From Cladorhizidae sp. MBARI D1340-BT2 (lineage: Eukaryota > Porifera > Demospongiae > Poecilosclerida > Cladorhizidae), in assembly GCA_028752905.1 (NCBI GenBank), contig JAQNBH010000014.1, positions 3,068,993 through 3,132,992 of the forward strand: a stretch of DNA of 64,000 nt, read 5' to 3'. Positions within the stretch are counted from its first letter, which is position 1. The number at the start of each line of letters is the position of its first letter. The translations under genes were made by a program, and so were the position numbers. The notes under the pieces are model-generated. The model was not told where the DNA came from, searched no databases, and was given only the letters and a program-made list of their open reading frames with translations. Shown here piece after piece: positions 40,909 to 53,400 of the stretch.

Positions 40909-42955
40909 GAGGTTCTTTAGTTACTGAGCTCCCAGTGCTGGGACTAGTGCTCTAGTCACTGAGCTCCCAGTGCTGGGGCTAGTTCTCTAGTCACTGAGCT
41001 CCCAGTGCTGGGACTAGTTCTCTAGTCACTGAGCTCCCAGTGCTGGGGCTAGTTCTCTAGTCACTGAGCTCCCAGTGTTGGACTAGTTCTCTAGTCACTG
41101 AGCTCCCAGTGCTGGGGAGCTCCCAGTGCTGGGGCTAGTTCTCTAGTCACTAAACTCCCAGTGCTGGGGCTAGTTCTCTAGTCACTGAGCTCCCAGTGCT
41201 GGGGCTAGTTCTCTAGTCACTGAGCTCCCAGTGCTGGGACTAGTACTCTAGTCACTGAGCTCCCAGTGCTGGGCCTAGTTCTCTAGTCACTGAGCTCCCA
41301 GTGCTGGGACTAGTTCTCTAGTCACTGAGCTCCCAGTGCTGGGGCTAGTACTCTAGTCACTGAGCTCCCAGTGCTGGGGCTAGTTCTCTAGTCACTGAGC
41401 TGGGGCTGGTACTCTAGTCACTGAGCTCCCAGTGCTGAGGCTAGTTCTCTAGTCACTAAGCTCCCAGTGCTGGGGCTAGTCCTCTAGTCACTGAGCTCCC
41501 AGTGCTGGGGCTAGTTCTCTAGTCACTGAGCTCCCAGTGCTGGGGCTAGTTCTCTAGTCACTGAGCTCCCAGTGCTGAGGCTAGTTCTCTAGTCACTGAG
41601 CTCCCAGTGCTGGGGCTAGTTCTCTAGTCACTGAGCTCCCAGTGCTGGGACTAGTACTCTAGTCACTGAGCTCCCAGTGCTGGGGCTAGTTCTCTAGTCA
41701 CTGAGCTCCCAGTGCTGGGGCTACAGTAGTTCTCTAGTCACTGAACTTCCAGTGCTGGGCCTAGTTCTCTAGTCACTGAGCTCCCAGTGCTGGGGCTAGT
41801 TCTCTAGTCACTGAGCTCCCAGTGCTGGGGCTAGTTCTCTAGTCACTGAGCTCCCAGTGCTGAGGCTAGTTCTCTAGTCACTGAGCTCCCAGTGCTGGGC
41901 CTAGTTCTCTAGTCAGTGCTGGGACTAGTACTCTAGTCACTGAGCTCCCAGTGCTGGGGCTAGTTCTCTAGTCACTGAGCTCCCAGTGCTGAGGCTAGTT
42001 CTCTAGTCACTGAGCTCCCAGTGCTGGGCCTAGTTCTCTAGTCAGTGCTGGGACTAGTACTCTAGTCACTGAGCTCCCAGTGTCACTGAGCTACCAGTGC
42101 TGGGGCTAGTACTCTAGTCACTGAGCTCCTAGTGCTGGGGCTAGTTCTCTAGTCACTGAGCTCCCAGTGCTGGGGTCTAGTCACTGAGCTGGGGCTAGTA
42201 CTCTAGTCACTGAGCTCCCAGTGTCACTGAGCTACCAGTGCTGGGGCTAGTACTCTAGTCACTGAGCTCCCAGTGCTGGGGCTAGTACTCTAGTCACTGA
42301 GATCTCAGGCTGGGCCTAGTTCTCTAGTCACTGTGCTCCCAGTGCTGGGGCTAGTGCTCTAGTCACTGAGCTCCCAGTGCTGGGGCTAGTACTCTAGTCA
42401 CTGAGCTCCCAGTGCTGGGGCTAGTTCTCTAGTCACTGAGCTCCCAGTGCTGGGGCTAGTACTCTAGTCACTGAGCTCCCAGTGCTGGGCCTAGTTCTCT
42501 AGTCACTGAGCTCCCAGTGCTGGGGCTAGTACTCTAGTCACTGAGCTCCCAGTGCTGGGCCTAGTTCTCTAGTCACTGAGCTCCCAGTGCTGGGGCTAGT
42601 ACTCTAGTCACTGAGCTCCCAGTGCTGGGCCTAGTTCTCTAGTCACTGAGCTCCCAGTGCTGGGGCTAGTGCTCTAGTCACTGTGCTGGGGCTAGTACTC
42701 TAGTCACTGAGCTCCCAGTGCTGGGGCTAGTTCTCTAGTCACTGAGCTCCCAGTGCTGCTAGTTCTCTAGTCACTGAGCTCCCAGTGCTGGGGCTAGTTC
42801 TCTAGTCACTGAGCTCCCAGTGCTGGGGCTAGTTCTCTAGTCACTGAGCTCCCAGTGCTGGGGCTAGTTCTCTAGTCACTGAGCTCCCAGTGCTGGGGCT
42901 AGTTCTCTAGTCACTGAGCTCCCAGTGCTGGGGCTAGTACTCTAGTCACTTGTAG
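40909..42955. repeat. 35-bp minisatellite in RPF1 intron 1
   Basis: About 58 head-to-tail units containing CACTGAGCTCCCAGTGCTGG and CTAGTTCTCTAGT (or CTAGTACTCTAGT). Each unit holds short self-complementary parts (CACTG...CAGTG, ACTAG...CTAGT), so a single strand could fold. A few units are deleted internally. Confidence 0.97.
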
Positions 42956-43335
42956 CTAGTGCAGGGCCTAGTTATCTACTATGTATGAATTTGCATGCAA
43001 AATTGAGTATTAGATTATGACATTGAAACATTACCTTTACCTTTAGAAATAGTATATCCTATCAAGAATCTGAGCAGCTAGAACAGATACATGTATCTTT
43101 ACCTTTTCAGGCATCTTTCGCTCATTCCAGTGTAAGAATATGGTAAGGGGTGACTAGCAAGAAGAAGTGGTATTATGTAGTTACTTCATGAGCTGCCTGG
43201 GTATGTGTGCTGTTCAAGGGCGTTGTGGGCAGGATGATGTGCTCTTAATAGATCTCCAGCTTTCAACTGGGAAGAATAGCTACGTATTGAAATAATGACC
43301 AGTGCCTATATAGCAGACATTCATAAAAGTAAAGA

Positions 43336-43915
<580 letters not shown>

Positions 43916-43964
43916 TCATTTAAATTTTTTTTAACAGGGATCATTTTCTGATCAGTAAAGATCT

Positions 43965-44290
43965 CGGCTTACCAGGTTCAAAGTTAAATTATATATTGTC
44001 ATGAACTCATCAGTTGGGTATAGAATTACCTGCGGCTATTGGAAGATCTATATTGGTGAGGCGAGGAGGTTGGAGACCCGGATCAAGGAGCATAAAGATG
44101 CATGCAGAAAGGGAGAACTCGGAATAATTTGCTATTGCAGAGCATGTGTGGAAACAGCACCACACATTCTTGTGGCGGTAGACCTCAATGAGCTAGCAAA
44201 TGGAGGGGACTGATTGTGAAGGAGGCATTGCACATCAATGTCACACCCAAGGAGCAGAGCTTCAATCAATGTGTGGATGGAGCTACCCAA
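43965..44290 (+). pseudogene. Penelope-like element scrap with GIY-YIG endonuclease
   Basis: Frame-shifted remains of the GIY-YIG domain at the C-terminus of Penelope-like retroelements: YRITCGYWKIYIGEARRLET, RIKEHKDACRKGEL, AIAEHVWKQHHTF in a second frame, and GLIVKEALHINVTP with FNQCVDG in the next. The usual tyrosine/isoleucine context is still visible (KIYIGE). At least two frameshifts are present. The upstream reverse transcriptase is missing. Confidence 0.75.
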
Positions 44291-44299
44291 TTGCTGGGT

Positions 44300-45125
44300 C
44301 TTGACTCTCAAAACTATGCACTTGAAACCACACCCATTATTATGTCTGGCTGTCCATTGCACTCTACAAGTCCTACAGGTCATGAGTCATGTGCAGATCA
44401 AGTGAAATGTGTTTCCAATGAGCATGAATGTGTTGCGGTTTCCCCCTTCCATTCACCCCGACAGGTTGAAATGTGTGGGGGGGGGGGGGGGGGGGAGGAG
44501 ATAAAGAACCCCCCTCCCCCCAAAACAAACCAAGGAAAAGTCGACTAAAAGATGAATTCCCAACATTAAGTTACCATTTTTGACCTGATTGCTTAGAAAC
44601 AAACTACATTGTAGATTTGTCAAGAAAGAAACGACAGGAATGAGCCCTTGTGTAGAGGACCCTTTACCTTTTAAATTGCATATTTTTTTTTGAAATCTGT
44701 CAGGTATACTTGATTTTAGAAGATAAAGGATCACCCTCCCCCCCTCCAATGTTTGTAGTCGAGATGGGCATATACATTCTTTATCCCTTTTCCCTTTTTA
44801 AAATATTAACGAAAAGATTTTATAAATAATCATTATTGGTCTTGTGCACATTCAAATGCAATTGTAAGTGGGCGTGTGTAAGTGGGCGTGTACGGTCCAG
44901 TGGAGGACACGGAGCTAACGTATAAGTGAAGGGGGGGGGGGGGGGTTGCCGTGGGTGTGTTCTATTTGGGAATGTATGGCATATATTTATGCCGACTTGC
45001 AACCAGAACTAATTTAAGTTCTAAAATCAAGTAAGGATTACTGCTACCTCGATGATAGGTAGCCATCAGAGGCCAAGGGTTCTTCAGATGATGGTCCATG
45101 GTTAAGTATATAGCCTATTAGGACC
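44300..45125. other. Intron 1 sequence with G-rich tracts
   Basis: No gene. It contains G runs at 44477-44495 (19 bases) and 44931-44945 (15 bases). The first part may be the untranslated end of the Penelope-like scrap. Confidence 0.55.
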
Positions 45126-45144
45126 TTTTGGGAATTTGATATCC

Positions 45145-45675
45145 ACTTTCCTGCCACAAGAATATGGACAGTTTCACATAAATTACTGTGTTCACTCTAA
45201 TAGAATATACACAGTTTCATATAAATTACAGTATTCACCCTAATAGAATATATAGTTTCATATAAATTACAGTAGAGTGCACTCTAATAGAATATACACA
45301 GTTTCATATAAATTACAGTATTCATATAGTTTCATATAGTTTCATATAAATTACTGTATTATTCACTCTATTAGAATATACAGCTTCATATATAATAATA
45401 TATACAGTTCATATAAATTACTGATTCACTCTAATAGAATTTATATAGTTTCATATAAATTACAGTATTCACTTTAATAGAATGTATTCACTTTAATAGA
45501 ATATACAGTTTCATATAAATTACTCCAATAGAATTTATATAGTTTCATATAAATTACTGTATTCACTTTAATAGAATGTATTCACTTTAATAGAATATAC
45601 AGTTTCATATAAATTACTGCAATAGAGTTTCATATAAATTATCTAAATTACTGTATTCACCTAATAGATTATACA
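45145..45675. repeat. Degenerate tandem repeat, about 40-bp units
   Basis: About 12 units containing AGTTTCATATAAATTAC and CACT(C/T)TAATAGAAT in RPF1 intron 1. Unit lengths vary through internal deletions. Confidence 0.88.
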
Positions 45676-45931
45676 GTTTTACTGGGAAAAGGTGAATATG
45701 AATGCTATACATGTGGTAACTAGGAAGGAAAATATGCACATGAAGGCCATATATTTGGTAACTAGGGGGAGAAATATTGAAAGATGTGGACTGTTCATAA
45801 TAGAGAAGAACTATAGCAGTCAAGGTGTCTGTCTGGTCGACTAACCTTGGGGACGATGTGCTTTCTTGGATTCTGGATGACTTGGGACTCTCATAGAATA
45901 AAAGCTGTGCTAAAGAAGTCAATTAATCTCC

Positions 45932-46038
45932 TCTTGCCTCGGCCAGATCAGTACTGACCCCCCTGAAGCAATCGCTGGGAGGAGGAGTCTTGCCTCGGCC
46001 AGATCAGTCTGACCCCCCTGAAGCTATCGCTGGGAGGA
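45932..46038. repeat. Two-copy 56-bp direct repeat
   Basis: TCTTGCCTCGGCCAGATCAG followed by ACCCCCCTGAAGC is present at about 45932 and again at 45988. Confidence 0.85.
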
Positions 46039-46039
46039 G

Positions 46040-46800
46040 TCACACCTGACTTACTTTCGAGCAAGCCTAGCACTCTCACTCGAGCCGACAATTTGATGGA
46101 GATGAGATTACCAGCGACGAAGAAGGCAGTGATAGTGAGTTTAGCCAGCTAGCTGTGCAGTTAGAAAGCAGAGCTTAAATTACAAAGACTGTTTCAGCTT
46201 CCTTGATCACGGTTAGTCTTTGGGAAAAGTACTACTGTAGCTGGGCAGTTGACAGCTTCATCAGCTTCAGTGACACTTCCTATAGTTGTTATCCCTCCTA
46301 TTGCTGCGGTAGCCTCAGCTAATCCTAGGGACATTGGTTAGCCTGTTATTTTCACTGGCTACTAAACACCCAAAAACAAGAAGTAGGAATTCACCTCATT
46401 ATGGTTTTGTGGTTCATTTCTATGGTAACAATCACTATGGTTGCTAGTGGGACTTTCCCAAACTATTGCTGAAATAGCAAGGCGTATTGGTTGTTTTATT
46501 ATTATAAAAAAAAAATAGATCCACCGGTGGGAGGGTTAATTAACGTTAATCCTGCACGCACATATTTAAAGGGAGGAAATCGCACAGAAACATCTCTCGT
46601 TATCTTCTAGGAGTGGAGTTATATACATACACAATGTACACTTCAATTTAATGATTTCAGCTTGGACCCTCTGCTGCTTCCCCTAATTTTTTTGTGGATA
46701 GAATAGATTCCTAGTGGCTCTAACTTTTGCTCTGATAATACCGAGAGTTTGTGCCCTGTTTGTCTGTCTGATGTACGGTACCTTCTTTTTGTTTATTCAG
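46040..46800. other. End of RPF1 intron 1
   Basis: No other gene supported. A short acidic open stretch near 46098-46165 (DEITSDEEGSDSEF) is too short to assign. The intron ends in a pyrimidine-rich acceptor, CTTCTTTTTGTTTATTCAG. Confidence 0.5.
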
Positions 46801-47214
46801 GCCCCTCCAAAAGAAGTCCCTAGAACTATAGAAAACACTTGTGTTTTGGATGAAACTACGGTTTTACCCGATGACAAAGAAATCTCGATGGACAATGCCA
46901 ACGACGAGTTTTCAGTGTATTTTGATAGCAGAGCAGTTCCCAAGGTACTCATCACTTCCACAGATAGACCATCAATGAAATCTCACTTCCTAATGAAGGA
47001 GTTGCACAAGTGCATACCGAACTCTTCCACTTTACTCAGAAATGGAGTGGATTTGAAAGTGTTGATCCCACAAGCGAATGCGAAGGCCTTTAGTGACATA
47101 GTGATCGTCAACGAGGACAGGAAAACGCCCAATGGGTTGCTGATTGTGCACCTTCCTGATGGACCTAGCGCTCACTTCAAGTTGACGAGTTTTAAAAGAG
47201 GCTATGATATCAAG
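46801..47214 (+). CDS. RPF1: RPF1 exon 2 (N-terminal half of the Brix domain)
   Basis: 138 codons, phase 0 at both ends, starting after TTTATTCAG. It encodes APPKEVPRTIEN, DETTVLPDDKE and DEFSVYFD, then the start of the Brix fold (VPKVLITSTDRPS). IPNSSTLLRNG and the diagnostic NEDRKTPNGLLIVHLPDGP with AHFKLTSF follow. These blocks match animal RPF1 more closely than other Brix proteins such as BRIX1, RPF2, IMP4 or PPAN, judging from memory of the family. The exon ends GYDIK, followed by GTTAGA as donor, which is a weaker donor than that of exon 1. Its frame runs on for 12 further codons into the intron, which should not be taken as the protein end. Confidence 0.92.
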
Positions 47215-47429
47215 GTTAGACTTGCAGTTGAAGGTATCAATAATTCCTAATTCCAATCTCTGATTCCAATTCCACTTTGTCATATTTATTGGTTGCTTCC
47301 ATTGCTTTAGGGCAACAACTCGGCCAGTGGCAAGGCTAATTGTGCTCATGATGTCATTGTGATGATGTAATGCCAGAATTTTTGTTTTATTCTGGAACCA
47401 ACTTTTTACATTTGTCAACATTAGTCACT

Positions 47430-50400
47430 CTATTCCAGGCCACAGAATGAAACATTAGTCACTCTATTCCAGCACAGAATGAAACATTAGTCACTCTATT
47501 CCAGGCCACAGAATGAAACATTAGTTGCTCTACTCCAGTCTAGCAGAATGAAACATTAGTTGCTCTACTCTTGGGCTAGCAGAATGAAGCATTAGTTGCT
47601 CTACTCCAGGCTAGCAGAATGAAACATTAGTTGCTCTACTCTTGGGCTAGTGAAATGAAGCATTAGTTGCTCTACTCTTGGGCTAGCAGAATGAAGCATT
47701 AGTTGCTCTACTCTTGGGCTAGTAGAATGAAGCATTAGTTGCTCTACTCTTGGGCTAGCAGAATGAAGCATTAGTTGCTCTACTCTTGGGCTAGCAGAAT
47801 GAAGCATTAGTTGCTCTACTCTTGGGCTAGTAGAATGAAGCATTAGTTGCTCTACTCCAGGCTAGCAGAATGAAGCATTAGTTGCTCTACTCTTGGGCTA
47901 GCAGAATGAAGCATTAGTTGCTCTACTCTTGGGCTAGCAGAATGAAGCATTAGTTGCTCTACTCCAGGCTAGCAGAATGAAGCATTAGTTGCTCTACTCT
48001 TGGGCTAGCAGAATGAAGCATTAGTTGCTCTACTCTTGGGCTAGTAGAATGAAGCATTAGTTGCTCTACTCTTGGGCTAGCAGAATGAAACATTAGTTGC
48101 TCTACTCTTGGGCTAGTAGAATGAAGCATTAGTTGCTCTACTCGTTTGGGCTAGCAGAATGAAACATTAGTTGCTCTACTCCAGGCTAGTGGAATGAAGC
48201 ATTAGTTGCTCTACTCCAGGCTAGTGGAATGAAACATTAGTTGCTCTACTCTTGGGCTAGTAGAATGAAGCATTAGTTGCTCTACTCTTGGGCTAGCAGA
48301 ATGAAACATTAGTTGCTCTACTCTTGGGCTAGTAGAATGAAGCATTAGTTGCTCTACTCCAGGCTAGCAGAATGAAGCATTAGTTGCTCTACTCTTGGGC
48401 TAGCAGAATGAAGCATTAGTTGCTCTACTCTTGGGCTAGCAGAATGAAGTAGTTGCTCTACTCCAGGCTAGCAGAATGAAGCATTAGTTGCTCTACTCCA
48501 GGCTAGCAGAATGAAGCATTAGTTGCTCTACTCTTGGGCTAGCAGAATGAAGCATTAGTTGCTCTACTCTTGGGCTAGTAGAATGAAGCATTAGTTGCTC
48601 TACTCCAGGCTAGCAGAATGAAGCATTAGTTGCTCTACTCTTGGGCTAGCAGAATGAAGCATTAGTTGCTCTACTCTTGGGCTAGCAGAATGAAGCATTA
48701 GTTGCTCTACTCTTGGGCTAGTAGAATGAAGCATTAGTTGCTCTACTCCAGGCTAGCAGAATGAAGCATTAGTTACTCTACTCTTGGGCTAGCAGAATGA
48801 AGCATTAGTTGCTCTACTCTTGGGCTAGCAGAATGAAGCATTAGTTGCTCTACTCCAGGCTAGCAGAATGAAGCATTAGTTGCTCTACTCCAGGCTAGTG
48901 GAATGAAGCATTAGTTGCTCTACTCTTGGGCTAGTGGAATGAAGCATTAGTTGCTCTACTCTTGGGCTAGCAGAATGAAGCATTAGTTGCTCTACTCTTG
49001 GGCTAGCAGAATGAAGCATTAGTTGCTCTACTCTTGGGCTAGTAGAATGAAGCATTAGTTGCTCTACTCTTGGGCTAGTAGAATGAAGCATTAGTTGCTC
49101 TACTCTTGGGCTAGCAGAATGAAGCATTAGTTGCTCTACTCCAGGCTAGCAGAATGAAGCATTAGTTGCTCTACTCCAGGCTAGCAGAATGAAACATTAG
49201 TTGCTCTACTCTTGGGCTAGCAGAATGAAGCATTAGTTGCTCTACTCTTGGGCTAGCAGAATGAAGCATTAGTTGCTCTACTCCAGGCTAGCAGAATGAA
49301 GCATTAGTTGCTCTACTCTTGGGCTAGCAGAATGAAGCATTAGTTGCTCTACTCTTGGGCTAGCAGAATGAAGCATTAGTTGCTCTACTCCAGGCTAGCA
49401 GAATGAAACATTAGTTGCTCTACTCTTGGGCTAGCAGAATGAAACATTAGTTGCTCTACTCTTGGGCTAGCAGAATGAAGCATTAGTTGCTCTACTCTTG
49501 GGCTAGTAGAATGAAGCATTAGTTGCTCTACTCTTGGGCTAGTAGAATGAAGCATTAGTTGCTCTACTCTTGGGCTAGCAGAATGAAGCATTAGTTGCTC
49601 TACTCCAGGCTAGCAGAATGAAACATTAGTTGCTCTACTCTTGGGCTAGTAGAATGAAGCATTAGTTGCTCTACTCTTGGGCTAGTAGAATGAAGCATTA
49701 GTTGCTCTACTCTTGGGCTAGCAGAATGAAGCATTAGTTGCTCTACTCTTGGGCTAGCAGAATGAAGCATTAGTTGCTCTACTCTTGGGCTAGTAGAATG
49801 AAGCATTAGTTGCTCTACTCTTGGGCTAGCAGAATGAAGCATTAGTTGCTCTACTCTTGGGCTAGTAGAATGAAGCATTAGTTGCTCTACTCTTGGGCTA
49901 GTAGAATGAAGCATTAGTTGCTCTACTCTTGGGCTAGCAGAATGAAGCATTAGTTGCTCTACTCTTGGGCTAGTAGAATGAAGCATTAGTTGCTCTACTC
50001 TTGGGCTAGTAGAATGAAGCATTAGTTGCTCTACTCTTGGGCTAGCAGAATGAAGCATTAGTTGCTCTACTCTTGGGCTAGCAGAATGAAGCATTAGTTG
50101 CTCTACTCTTGGGCTAGTAGAATGAAGCATTAGTTGCTCTACTCCAGGCTAGTAGAATGAAGCATTAGTTGCTCTACTCTTGGGCTAGCAGAATGAAGCA
50201 TTAGTTGCTCTACTCCAGGCTAGCAGAATGAAGCATTAGTTGCTCTACTCTTGGGCTAGTGGAATGAAGCATTAGTTGCTCTACTCTTGGGCTAGTGGAA
50301 TGAAGCATTAGTTGCTCTACTCTTGGGCTAGTAGAATGAAGCATTAGTTGCTCTACTCTTATAGGCTAGCAGAATGAAACATTAGTTGCTCTACTCTTGG

Positions 50401-53400
50401 GCTAGCAGAATGAAGCATTAGTTGCTCTACTCTTGGGCTAGTGGAATGAAGCATTAGTTGCTCTACTCCAGGCTAGTAGAATGAAGCATTAGTTGCTCTA
50501 CTCTTGGGCTAGCAGAATGAAGCATTAGTTGCTCTACTCTTGGGCTAGCAGAATGAAGCATTAGTTGCTCTACTCTTGGGCTAGTAGAATGAAGCATTAG
50601 TTGCTCTACTCTTGGGCTAGCAGAATGAAGCATTAGTTGCTCTACTCTTGGGCTAGCAGAATGAAGCATTAGTTGCTCTACTCCAGGCTAGCAGAATGAA
50701 ACATTAGTTGCTCTACTCTTGGGCTCTTGGGCTAGCAGAATGAAGCATTAGTTGCTCTACTCCAGGCTAGCAGAATGAAACATTAGTTGCTCTACTCTTG
50801 GGCTAGCAGAATGAAGCATTAGTTGCTCTACTCTTGGGCTAGCAGAATGAAGCATTAGTTGCTCTACTCCAGGCTAGTAGAATGAAGCATTAGTTGCTCT
50901 ACTCTTGGGCTAGCAGAATGAAGCATTAGTTGCTCTACTCCAGACTAGCAGAATGAAGCATTAGTTGCTCTACTCTTGGGCTAGCAGAATGAAGCATTAG
51001 TTGCTCTACTCTTGGGCTAGCAGAATGAAGCATTAGTTGCTCTACTCCAGGCTAGCAGAATGAAGCATTAGTTGCTCTACTCTTGGGCTAGTGGAATGAA
51101 GCATTAGTTGCTCTACTCCAGGCTAGCAGAATGAAGCATTAGTTGCTCTACTCTTGGGCTAACAGAATGAAGCATTAGTTGCTCTACTCTTGGGCTAGCA
51201 GAATGAAACATTAGTTGCTCTACTCTTGGGCTAGCAGAATGAAGCATTAGTTGCTCTACTCTTGGGCTAGTGGAATGAAGCATTAGTTGCTCTACTCTAA
51301 TAGGCTAGCAGAATGAAACATTAGTTGCTCTACTCTTGGGCTAGTAGAATGAAGCATTAGTTGCTCTACTCTTGGGCTAGTAGAATGAAGCATTAGTTGC
51401 TCTACTCCAGGCTAGTGGAATGAAGTATTAGCTGCTCTACTCCAGGCTAGTAGAATGAAGCATTAGTTGCTCTACTCTTGGGCTAGCAGAATGAAGCATT
51501 AGTTGCTCTACTCTTGGGCTAGCAGAATGAAGCATTAGTTGCTCTACTCCAGGCTAGCAGAATGAAGCATTAGTTGCTCTACTCCAGGCTAGCAGAATGA
51601 AGCATTAGTTGCTCTACTCCAGGCTAGCAGAATGAAGCATTAGTTGCTTTACTCTTGGGCTAGCAGAATGAAGCATTAGTTGCTCTACTCTTGGGCTAGC
51701 AGAATGAAGCATTAGTTGCTCTACTCTTGGGCTAGTAGAATGAAGCATTAGTTGCTCTACTCCAGGCTAGCAGAATGAAACATTAGTTGCTCTAATCCAG
51801 GCTAGCAAGGCTAGCAGAATGAAGCATTAGTTGATCTACTCTTGGGCTAGCAGAATGAAGCATTAGTTGCTCTACTCCAGGCTAGTAGAATGAAACATTA
51901 GTTGCTCTACTCTTGGGCTAGTAGAATGAAGCATTAGTTGCTCTACTCTTGGGCTAGCAGAATGAAGCATTAGTTGCTCTACTCCAGGCTAGCAGAATGA
52001 AGCATTAGTTGCTCTACTCTTGGGCTAGCAGAATGAAGCATTAGTTGCTCTACTCTTGGGCTAGCAGAATGAAACATTAGTTGCTCTACTCTTGGGCTAG
52101 TAAGAATGAAGCATTAGTTGCTCTACTCCAGGCTAGCAGAATGAAGCATTAGTTGCTCTACTCTTGGGCTAGCAGAATGAAGCATTAGTTGCTCTACTCT
52201 TGGGCTAGTAGAATGAAGCATTAGTTGCTCTACTCTTGGGCTAGTAGAATAAAGCATTAGTTGCTCTACTCTTGGGCTAGCAGAATGAAACATTAGTTGC
52301 TCTACTCCAGGCTAGCAGAATGAAGCATTAGTTGCTCTACTCTTGGACTAGCAGAATGAAACATTAGTTGCTCTACTCCAGGCTAGCAGAATGAAGCATT
52401 AGTTGCTCTACTCTTGGGCTAGCAGAATGAAGCATTAGTTGCTCTACTCTTGGGCTAGCAGAATGAAGCATTAGTTGCTCTACTCCAGGCTAGTGGAATG
52501 AAACATTAGTTGCTCTACTCTTGGGCTAGTAGAATGAAGCATTAGTTGCTCTACTCTTGGGCTAGCAGAATGAAGCATTAGTTGCTCTACTCTTGGGCTA
52601 GCAGAATGAAGCATTAGTTGCTCTACTCTTGGGCTAGTAGAATGAAGCATTAGTTGCTCTACTCTTGGGCTAGCAGAATGAAACATTAGTTGCTCTACTC
52701 TTGGGCTAGTAGAATGAAGCATTAGTTGCTCTACTCTTGGGCTAGTAGAATGAAGCATTAGTTGCTCTACTGTTGGGCTAGCAGAATGAAGCATTAGTTG
52801 CTCTACTCCAGGCTAGTAGAATGAAGCATTAGTTGCTCTACTCTTGGGCTAGCAGAATGAAGCATTAGTTGCTCTACTCTTGGGCTAGCAGAATGAAGCA
52901 TTAGTTGCTCTACTCTTGGGCTAGCAGAATGAAGCATTAGTTGCTCTACTCTTGGGCTAGTAGAATGAAGCATTAGTTGCTCTACTCTTGGGCTAGCAGA
53001 ATGAAGCATTAGTTGCTCTACTCCAGGCTAGTGGAATGAAGCATTAGTTGCTCTACTCCAGGCTAGTGGAATGAAGCATTAGTTGCTCTACTCTTGGGCT
53101 AGTGGAATGAAGCATTAGTTGCTCTACTCTTGGGCTAGTAGAATGAAGCATTAGTTGCTCTACTCTTGGGCTAGTAGAATGAAGCATTAGTTGCTCTACT
53201 CCAGGCTAGTGGAATGAAGCATTAGTTGCTCTACTCTTGGGCTAGTAGAATGAAGCATTAGTTGCTCTACTCTTGGGCTAGCAGAATGAAGCATTAGTTG
53301 CTCTACTCCAGGCTAGCAGAATGAAGCATTAGTTGCTCTACTCTTGGGCTAGCAGAATGAAGCATTAGTTGCTCTACTCTTGGGCTAGCAGAATGAAGCA

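Noticed and set aside
40909..42955. CRISPR-like appearance of regular short repeats
   Set aside because: Units are head-to-tail without unique spacers, in a eukaryotic intron. The same holds for all other arrays here.
46714..46800. ATG at 46714 as the RPF1 start with a hydrophobic leader
   Set aside because: The hydrophobic stretch is the pyrimidine-rich 3' end of intron 1. RPF1 is nucleolar and would not carry a signal anchor, and exon 1 at 40512 supplies the expected N-terminus.
47215..47250. Continuation of RPF1 exon 2 to the stop at 47250
   Set aside because: It would truncate the Brix domain. The phase and motif match of 63937-64000 and the GT at 47215 support an intron instead.
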